Below are positions 56,900 through 64,000 of a stretch of 64,000 bases of DNA, piece by piece (within the stretch, counting starts at the first letter, position 1; each line of letters begins with the position of its first letter). The DNA lies in assembly GCF_010183535.1 (NCBI RefSeq), contig NC_071329.1, forward strand, positions 15,438,001 through 15,502,000, written 5' to 3'. Under the pieces are notes generated by a model. It did no database searches. It was not told the DNA's origin and saw only the letters and a program-made list of their open reading frames with translations. The position numbers and the translations under genes are program-made. The stretch is from Caenorhabditis remanei (Eukaryota; Nematoda; Chromadorea; Rhabditida; Rhabditidae).

Positions 56900-57245
56900 C
56901 GGGGAAGGGTGGTTTGAGAGTAAAGAGTAAGTTTTAATAGCGGGTAATACTAGACATAATTAGGATACAGAATTAGGAAGGAGGGAGAAAATATGAGGTT
57001 TGGGTGCTGAAGGAATTCCACAGGGGAATGTTGTGAGAAAAAAAGTCAGAGCAATTGGATTTAAAACAAACAATATTCAAAATGCGCCGGGGGGAAGAGG
57101 AGAACCGGACATGCGAATCTAGGTTTGAAAAGTATGAGGTAACACTAAGAAATTTATACAGAAGGAGGAGCTGGGCTTTTAGTCTACTATGGCGCATAAA
57201 GAAGAGATTACGTTGAGCTAGCCGATCGGAATAGGAGAAATAAGT
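56900..57245 (-). mobile_element. Fragment of a non-LTR retrotransposon C-terminus
   Basis: On the minus strand the frame YSDRLAQRNLFFMRHSRLKA, then QLLLLYKFL and SSPRRILNIV, aligns with the C-terminal part of the element at 8667-10164 (QRLELLSMHSIRHRRLKSQ, LLLLYKFI, NSPRRPMSLV). There is no catalytic region. Inserted between lectins 3 and 4. Confidence 0.75.
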
Positions 57246-58002
57246 TATGTTGCAGCGTTAAAAGATTTTCCTGGTGAATAATCGGTAAAGAAGTTTCTAG
57301 CGATAACGATAATTTGTAGGAGGAGTACGATTCGAAAAATGTTTGCATTAATTTCTCTCTGTGAAAAGTTCAAAATGACGTTTTTGTGTGCACAGAGTGA
57401 TTCTAGAAATGAGTTGTGAGGGAAAAGGTTACATCGATGATCACTGATAACATTTAAAAAATGGAGCATTGCGGTACATGTCATAATTTTCATTGGTAAC
57501 TACTGTTGGCTAATATCGGAAAGATAATGAACAATTGAATTTTGGCTAAACTGATACCTCGATTTGGGTGCATCCGGCTCGAGAGCAGGAACAAGAATAA
57601 ACAGCTGCGAGATTCAGAGAATCTTTTTCGTAAGATTGGCTCGTGCGCCGTCGAAATGGCTAGAATTTTTAAAGTTCCGGCTAATGAACGGCTCAAACTT
57701 CTTGCTTCCTAATCTTGCGCCAATTCGTTAATTATTCGGCAAAAACACCATAGCGGTGGCATTAATGCCACTTTCAGCGGCGCTTAGGTCATTTTGACCG
57801 GCACAAACGTCATTTCAACTGCGACAGACAAACACCTGATTGATAAAGAATATGCTTACTCAACGCATCAAATCTGATAATAACAAGCATAATCTGATAA
57901 TCTGATGTTAATTGTCAGCATTATGAAACATCAATCTTGTACCCAACTCTTCTGATTTCCTATTTAAAACATTCTGAAAGGCATCATTCATCGTTTCTAT
58001 TC

Positions 58003-59423
58003 ATGCAATTCGCCGTTGTCCCATTCGTTTTCTTTTCTATTTTCTATACTGCGTTTGCTGCAAGCACTCCAGTATGCACAAATGGATTCACCTTAATCAA
58101 TAACAAATGCCTAAAGCTGTATACAACTCCTGCAAGTTACTCCGCAGCCGAAGAATCTTGCCGAAGCGTTGGAGCCACATTAGTGACTGTCAAAAATGCA
58201 AATGTTAGTTGGTCGGGGCAAGAATGAAACTGATGTGAAACATGATTTTGAAGGATAATCAAGCGATCACCACTATTGTGGGATCCACTGTTTCTCTTGT
58301 ATGGATGGGTTTGTATTGTCTGGACAATGATCCTTCTAAGTGCTTATGGGACGATTCTACTGGATCCGCAGGGATGTACAGTAACTTTGCAAGTGGTAGG
58401 TATTGAAATCCTTCGACTCCACCTAAAAAAAAATCTGTGAGATCTATTAATAGCTTTACAGGTTTCCCACTTGTCAATATTGGAAAATGTGTCTACTACT
58501 CTGTGCGAGGAGTATTAGCAGGAAAATGGGTTAGCGGAGATTGTGACAACGATCCAACAGCATTCGTTTGTGAATTGCCGTATACTATTGCAGGTGAATA
58601 TATCTTTTTGTGAATGTTTTAAATAGCTGTTTCAGATAACTGTGCTTACAATTACAACGGATTTTGTTATTCCATTCATAGCTCGGCTGCATTTGTTCAA
58701 GCACAAGAGACATGTGAAAAAGAGTGCGGAAATCTTGTTTCAATAACTTCTGAAATGGAAAACCGATATGTTTCCACGATAGGAAGTCGCGGGATATCTT
58801 CAGATTATTTACTCATTGGAGCAATGTGGCCGTGGTCCGACATGTTTGCTTGGGTTGATGGATCTGTTTGGAGTTACAATAACATAGATCCATCCAACAC
58901 TCCCAATAGTGGTACTTGTATGGTCATTGTGAATTCAAGAGCAAGCTCCAAAGCATTTGGTTTTTGGGAGGGTACCACTTCCAGTAATGCTTGGCCTTTC
59001 ATTTGCAAACGTCCTGCTGGAGCTCAGTGTCCTCCGAACCAGCCATTGGTTAAGGTCACTCCTGTTCCAAACCAGCCATCATATTGTAATTCTGCACTCC
59101 TTCTTGCACCTGGAGTCATTACATCCCCCAATTATCCACACAACTATGATAACAATCACTTCTGCTCTTACCAATTGGCCACTCTAGGATCCTACAAGAT
59201 TCTTCTCAAATTTGACGAGTTTATCACTGAATCAAATGATGATATCGTTAGAGTTTACGATGGCGACTCTTCGGATAAACCTCTATTGGGAACTTACAGT
59301 GGAAACTTGAACCCATTCAGTTTAGTTTCAACTGGAAATACGATGTATGTCACATTCAAGACTGATGCGTTCAACAATTTTCAAGGATTTTCTGCCAGGT
59401 TTTTGTCGTATTCCGGTCTCTGA
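58003..59423 (+). CDS. C-type lectin with two CTLDs and a CUB domain, gene 4 (intact)
   Basis: Exons 58003-58203, 58254-58395, 58462-58593 and 58636-59423 give 420 aa, with the same phases and almost the same lengths as gene 2. Signal peptide MQFAVVPFVFFSIFYTAFAA. CTLD 1 has CTNGFTLINNKCLKLY and CLWDDSTGS. CTLD 2 has CAYNYNGFCYSIHSS, GAMWPWSDMFAWVDGS and WPFICKRPAGAQC. The CUB has YCNSALLLAPGVITSPNYP, DDIVRVYDGDSSDKPLL and STGNTMYVTFKTD. The exon 2 acceptor is TTTGAAG as in gene 3. It has no disabling change. Differences from gene 2 cluster in the CTLD 2 loop (residues ~225-260), the usual ligand-facing part of the fold. Confidence 0.88.
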
Positions 59424-59869
59424 ACCTGTTAAAGTGAATAAATAGTTTTGGAAAATTGACTTGTTCATTGTTTACAAAATCGTGAAATTTCGGCTTCGGG
59501 GCAATGCGCAACGAGACATTTCGTAGCCTTTTTCAAAGATAACTTGACTTTTCCAGATAATTAACTTTTTGAGAAGTAAAAAAGTGTATTTTTGTGGTTT
59601 TGATAAAGGTGTGTTATGGCCTGGTGGCCTGAGCAAGATAATGTCTCTCAAAACGAACCTAAAGCAAATATATCTTGGTTCAATGAAGCGTTTTGCTAAA
59701 CGAATGAATAAATTGTTAACCCATAGTACTACACAGTTTTCTAGAGGAAGAAAACGTGCAGAATTGGACTTTTGTTACAATTTTTGTTTAGATAACAACA
59801 TTATGAAGCATTCGTCATGTACCTACCTCCAGTACATACTGATAAGACTCACTCATCGCTTTTTCATTC

Positions 59870-61280
59870 ATGAAACTCGGCGTTTTTCTATTCTTTCTTT
59901 TTTCCATTTTCTATACTTCATTTGCTGCAAGTACTCTAGTATGCACAAACGGGTTCACCTTGATTAACTCTAAATGTCTCAAGTTTTTCCCACATCCAGG
60001 AAGTTATGCCACAGCGGAAGCATCTTGTCGGAGCGTTGGAGCAACATTAGCGACTGTTAAAAATGCAAATGTTAGTTGGTCCTAACTAGAATGAAATTGA
60101 AATATTGTTTTGCAGGAGAATCAAGCGATTGCCACTTTTGTGGATCGCAGGGTTGAAGCTTTATGGATAGGTCTGTTCTGTTTTGAGAATGATCCCTCAA
60201 AATGTTTATGGGACGATGGTACAGGATCAGCAGGAATATACAGTAATTTTGCAAGTGGTAGGTCAAGAGAAGGGTAATGAAAAAGTATAATACAGGCAAA
60301 TCAGTTTGAAACCTTCCATCCATACATATATTTTTTTTAGGTTTCCCACGCGTTGAAGTCGGTAAATGTGTCTATTATTCGGGACGTGGAGTGTTGATGG
60401 GACAATGGATTAGCGGGGACTGCCTGGGGCTGCAGAAAGACATACAATCTCATGTGTGTGAATTGCCCCCTACAATGAAAGGTGAGAATAATATATTTTC
60501 AATAGTGTGAGCTTTACCATTTCAGATAACTGCGCTTACAACTACAACGGATTTTGTTATTCCCTTCATAGCCCCGCTTCATTTGTTGACGCCCAAGAGG
60601 CATGTGAAAAAGAGTGCGGGAATCTTGTGTCAATAACTTCTGAAATGGAAAACAGATATGTCTCCATAATAGCAAGTAATGGAACATCTTCAGACCGTGC
60701 ATATATTGGAGCAATGTGGCCATCGCCTGATTTTTTATCTTGGATAGATGGATCCGTTTGGAGTTATAATAAAGTGGTCCCTTCTATATCACGTGGCAGT
60801 GCCAACTGTATGGTCCTTTCAACTTCAACATTGACCGCCGATCCGTTCGGTTTCTGGACAAACACCAATTGCAATAGTGTTTGGCCTTTTATTTGTAAAC
60901 GTCCTGCTGGAACTCAGTGTACTCAGAATCCACCAGTGGTTACAGTCACTCCAGTGCCTCCAACTCAATCTTTTTGCAACGCGGGACTACTCCAAGCACC
61001 CGGCGTCTTCACATCCCCCAATTATCCACAAAATTATGACAACAATCTATTCTGTTCTTACCAATTGGCCACTCTAGGATCCTATAAGATTCTTCACAAA
61101 TTCACCGAGTTTATCACTGAAGAAATGTATGATATCGTTGAGGTTTACGATGGCGACTCTTCAAATCAACCTCTTTTAGGATCATACAGTGGCAATCTGG
61201 GCTTATTCACTGTAAATGGGTCCGTCACGTGGGTACCTAGGAAAATCAAAAAATCGATATTTTTCGAAAATTTTTCCTGA
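59870..61280 (+). pseudogene. C-type lectin/CUB gene 5, 3' end replaced by palindromic element
   Basis: Exons 59870-60070, 60116-60257, 60341-60481 and 60526 onward. The signal peptide is MKLGVFLFFLFSIFYTSFAA. This is the most diverged copy: exon 3 has an extra three codons (LGLQKDIQSHVCELP) and CTLD 2 has GAMWPSPDFLSWIDGS. The CUB is normal up to YSGNLGLFTVNG and is then joined to element sequence at about 61218, so the last ~45-50 residues are missing and the frame ends after foreign codons at 61280. The N-terminal CTLDs could still be expressed as a truncated protein. No disabling change is seen before the junction. Confidence 0.83.
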
Positions 61281-62751
61281 AGAAGTTAGCTATGAAATCT
61301 CAACGGGAAATTATTGTAGACACTATTTTAAGCATTTTTTATGTTCAGAAGAAAATTCCAGCTCAACACCTTCATTGTGAAAATTTTCAAAATATATGAA
61401 ATTTTTGGGTTTTTTTCATGAAATCGTTTTTATCTCGTCAGTGACACGAGAAGACGGGCTTTTTTATTTTAAATTCGGAATTTACATAAAATTTAGTATT
61501 GGAAACATGCTTTCCCTACTCGTATCTCTAGACCTAAAAAAAGATTTTTTGTGAAGAATGAGAAAAACTGCGATTTTAACTTTCAAGTCCTTCCAGTAAA
61601 TTTATTTTGATGTTTCAAAGTAATGGTTTTTTGAAGTTTTTCATTCAATCATGCTATTTTTATTCAGTTCCGGTACAATTTTCGATCATACCACAAAAAA
61701 TTTTTTCGAAAAAATTGAATTTTTTGATTTCTGAAAATTTTCTACCGAATTGAATCATTCCGACTGAAATGTTAAGGATAGCATTATAAAATCAGGAGAA
61801 TATAACTGGAATATTCTTTAGATTCATAAAAAACTTGATTTCCACTGTCGGGTCACCTGCTACTTACGTGTTCATGGTGAAATTCAGCGAAATTTTTAAC
61901 TTGGGAAGTTGGTGCAACGGTACTTCATACTTGCAACGTTATTCTGACAGAGAATTGCGGTGAATATGACAGGAATAGTGAGAAAACGGCAAAAATTGAT
62001 AGATTCTGCAAGATTTTCAAAAAAAGCTTCAAAAACTAGGACTCATAAATGTTCAATGGTCTGACCTTTTTATGGATATCAGGAAAAAACTATTCAAGTA
62101 GAAAATTTTCAGAAATCAAAAAATTCAATTTTTTCGAAAAAAATTTTTGTGGTATGATCGAAAATTGTACCGGAACTGAATAAAAATAGCATGATTGAAT
62201 GAAAAACTTCAAAAAACCATTATTTTGAAACATCAAAATAAATTTACTGGAAGGACTTGAAAGTTAAAATCGCAGTTTTTCTCATTCTTCACAAAAAATA
62301 TTTTTTTAGGTCTAGAGATACGAGTAGGGAAAGCATGTTTCCAATACTAAATTTTATGTAAATTCCGAATTTAAAATAAAAAAGCCCGTCTTCTCGTGTC
62401 ACTGACGAGATAAAAACGATTTCATGAAAAAAACCCAAAAATTTCATATATTTTGAAAATTTTCACAATGAAGGTGTTGAGCTGGAATTTTCTTCTGAAC
62501 ACAAAAAATGCTTATAATAGTGTCTACAACAATTTCCCGTTGAGATTTCATAGCTAACTTCTTCAGGAAAATTTTTCGAAAAATATCGATTTTTTGATTT
62601 TCCTAGGTACCCACGTGACGGACCCGGCCAAAAAGTACCCCAATTTGCTGACAACATTTGATACTATCTTTGATCAAAATTATAGGCAAATCGGAGATTC
62701 TCAACTTTTTTCGTGTGCCTACGGGTGATCGAACGAGTCAGAGAGTGCGTC
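61218..62751. mobile_element. Second copy of the 1.96-kb palindrome family, left end truncated
   Basis: The right terminus (GAACGAGTCAGAGAGTGCGT then C at 62751) and inner landmarks (GGTCCGTCACGTGGGTACC, GAAGACGGGCTTTTTTATTT) match the element at 37471-39432. The left ~145 bp are absent and the arm centre near 62000-62100 is rearranged. Sequence to the right of the terminus is not lectin, so the junction is a deletion or rearrangement rather than a clean insertion. Confidence 0.75.
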
Positions 62752-62754
62752 ATA

Positions 62755-63320
62755 AATCTTTTTGCCAATTGTCCTTTGTTCCATTATTGATAACAATCTG
62801 AAATTAAACTGAAGCAAAAACTCAAATTGCTACATATTTCAAGGAAAATAATAGGTAAACGAGAAAGTACCCGTTTTTTTTGTCTGAAATTTTCATACAT
62901 TCCAGACTAGGAGAATTCACATCCAACAAAAAGTCTGAATGAAGTGCAAGTTACTCTCGTTTTTCGTCTTCATTCCATTTGTTGGTCCATTCGTGTGTTG
63001 CATCCGTTTATCGTTTTGGATCATTATAGTGCTTCCCGACCAGAACAATGAAATTACATTCTGTGAATTTGATAGGATTGCATGAAGAGGAAACTAGAGG
63101 AAGAAAAAAGGCAAATAAACAGCGCAGGTGGATCGAGCGCAATGAAAAACAGAGAGATCTCAAAAAGAGAAGAGGAGCATGAAAAACGCCTTTCAGTTCA
63201 ATAAAAAAGTCACTTAAGTTTCAAATGATAGTCGTATTAACATGATGATGAGAAAATGAAGTGGAAAAATACCTACCTCCATTTATTTTCAGCTCATTTT
63301 CTTCTTAAATACGAAAACTC
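62755..63320. other. Spacer, no gene seen
   Basis: AT-rich sequence with no paralogue similarity that I can see until the lectin upstream block begins near 63329. Confidence 0.45.
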
Positions 63321-63516
63321 TCATAAAAAAGACAAGCACATGACAGATAAAGAATTTGCTTACACAATTAGTTTTCGAGAGGAAGAAACGATGCAGAATT
63401 TGACTTTTGATCTAATTCACTGTTAATTGTCAACATTATGAAACATCCGTCGTGTAACCACCTCTTGTAGTTTCCTATATAAGCAATAGTGATAAGGCTC
63501 AGTCATCGCTTTTTTA

Positions 63517-63904
63517 ATGCAATTCGCCGTCATCGCATTCTTTCTCTTTCCTATTTTCTATACTGCGTTTGCTGCAAGTACTCCAGTATGCACGAACGGA
63601 TTCACCTTAATCAATTCTAAATGCCTAAAGCTGTATACAACTCCGTCAAGTTACTCCGCAGCCGAAGAATCTTGCCGGAGCGTTGGAGCTACATTAGTGA
63701 CTGTCAAAAATGCAAATGTTAGTTGTTCCTAGCTAGATTGCAATCAAAACATTATTATTTAGGATAATCAAGCGATCACCACTATTGTGGGATCCACTGT
63801 TTCTCTTGTATGGATGGGTTTGTATTGTCTGGACAGTGATCCTTCAAAATGCTTATGGGACGATTCTACTGGATCAGCAGGAATATACAGTAACTTTGCA
63901 AGTG
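63517..63904 (+). CDS. C-type lectin/CUB gene 6, first two exons (runs off the window)
   Basis: Exon 1 63517-63717 and exon 2 63763-63904 have exactly the family lengths (201 and 142 bp) and phases. The signal peptide (MQFAVIAFFLFPIFYTAFAA) and the first CTLD half (CTNGFTLINSKCLKLYTTPS, CLWDDSTGSAG) are closest to gene 4. Donor GTAGGTATTG starts at 63905; exons 3 and 4 would lie beyond 64000. Upstream there is AACATCCGTCGTGTAACC and TATATAAG (~63475). No lesion in the visible part. Confidence 0.8.
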
Positions 63905-64000
63905 GTAGGTATTGAATATCTGGATGTTTGTCTACGACAACAGTGTAGGAACTTGAGAAAGCAATTGTCACAGGCCAATTTCTATCCTGTCTCTTCTCCC

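Noticed and set aside
59569..59967. 132-aa frame upstream of lectin 5
   Set aside because: Runs through the conserved lectin upstream block and overlaps the true start in another frame.

Overview
This is a nematode nuclear window, almost certainly from a Caenorhabditis species. The evidence is the many 40-60 bp introns with GTRAGT donors and TTTTCAG-like acceptors, the very compact genes, and the nematode families present: DUF3557, six-cysteine DUF281/C6-type secreted proteins, CTLD-CTLD-CUB lectins and a lips-type lipase. I see no bacterial operons, rRNA or CRISPR. Exon structures were worked out by hand from reading phase, splice sites and paralogue comparison; each multi-exon model given as intact closes in frame.

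Layout. (1) 1-6.3 kb and 8.2-10.6 kb: six paralogues of an unrecognised ~250-aa membrane protein with about six TM segments and a conserved TGLMKRNPDGTWE-type tail. Four look intact, one is decayed in place, and one carries a nonsense codon and a 1.5-kb non-LTR retrotransposon in exon 2. (2) 6.9-24.9 kb: eight small secreted-peptide genes. Seven share the layout signal peptide, RxRR site, usually Gln, conserved core, terminal FGK or FGGR; the eighth keeps only the core and replaces the N-terminal half. Two form a mirror-image pair with a shared promoter rich in GATA sites. A three-exon DUF3557 gene lies among them. (3) 26.4-30.1 kb: a four-exon protein kinase resembling the eIF2-alpha kinase group, and a four-exon secreted lipase. 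(4) 33-37 kb and 42.3-43.2 kb: three secreted cysteine-rich genes of DUF281/C6 type, one built from tandem exon modules, one lacking its 5' end. (5) 37.3 kb to the window end: six C-type lectin genes (two CTLDs plus CUB) in one orientation. Two are intact, one runs off the window, and three are broken.

The window is unusually rich in long palindromes: 1.59 kb (30964-32551), 1.96 kb (37471-39432), a related 1.53-kb copy (61218-62751) and ~1.74 kb (53315-55058). Two sit inside lectin coding exons. The 1.96-kb copy is flanked by a TTAC duplication, and the host exon reads in frame across one TTAC. A 4.25-kb insertion with mariner-type ends (44584-48835) contains a ~60-bp minisatellite of about 24 units, most carrying the ideal heat-shock element TTCTAGAA, often in tandem. 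Several shorter foldback families occupy introns and spacers.

The genes look like fast-evolving, environment-facing families (gut-type GATA promoters, secreted peptides, lectins, lipase, cysteine-rich secreted proteins) undergoing tandem duplication, inversion and transposon-driven loss. No single pathway links them.
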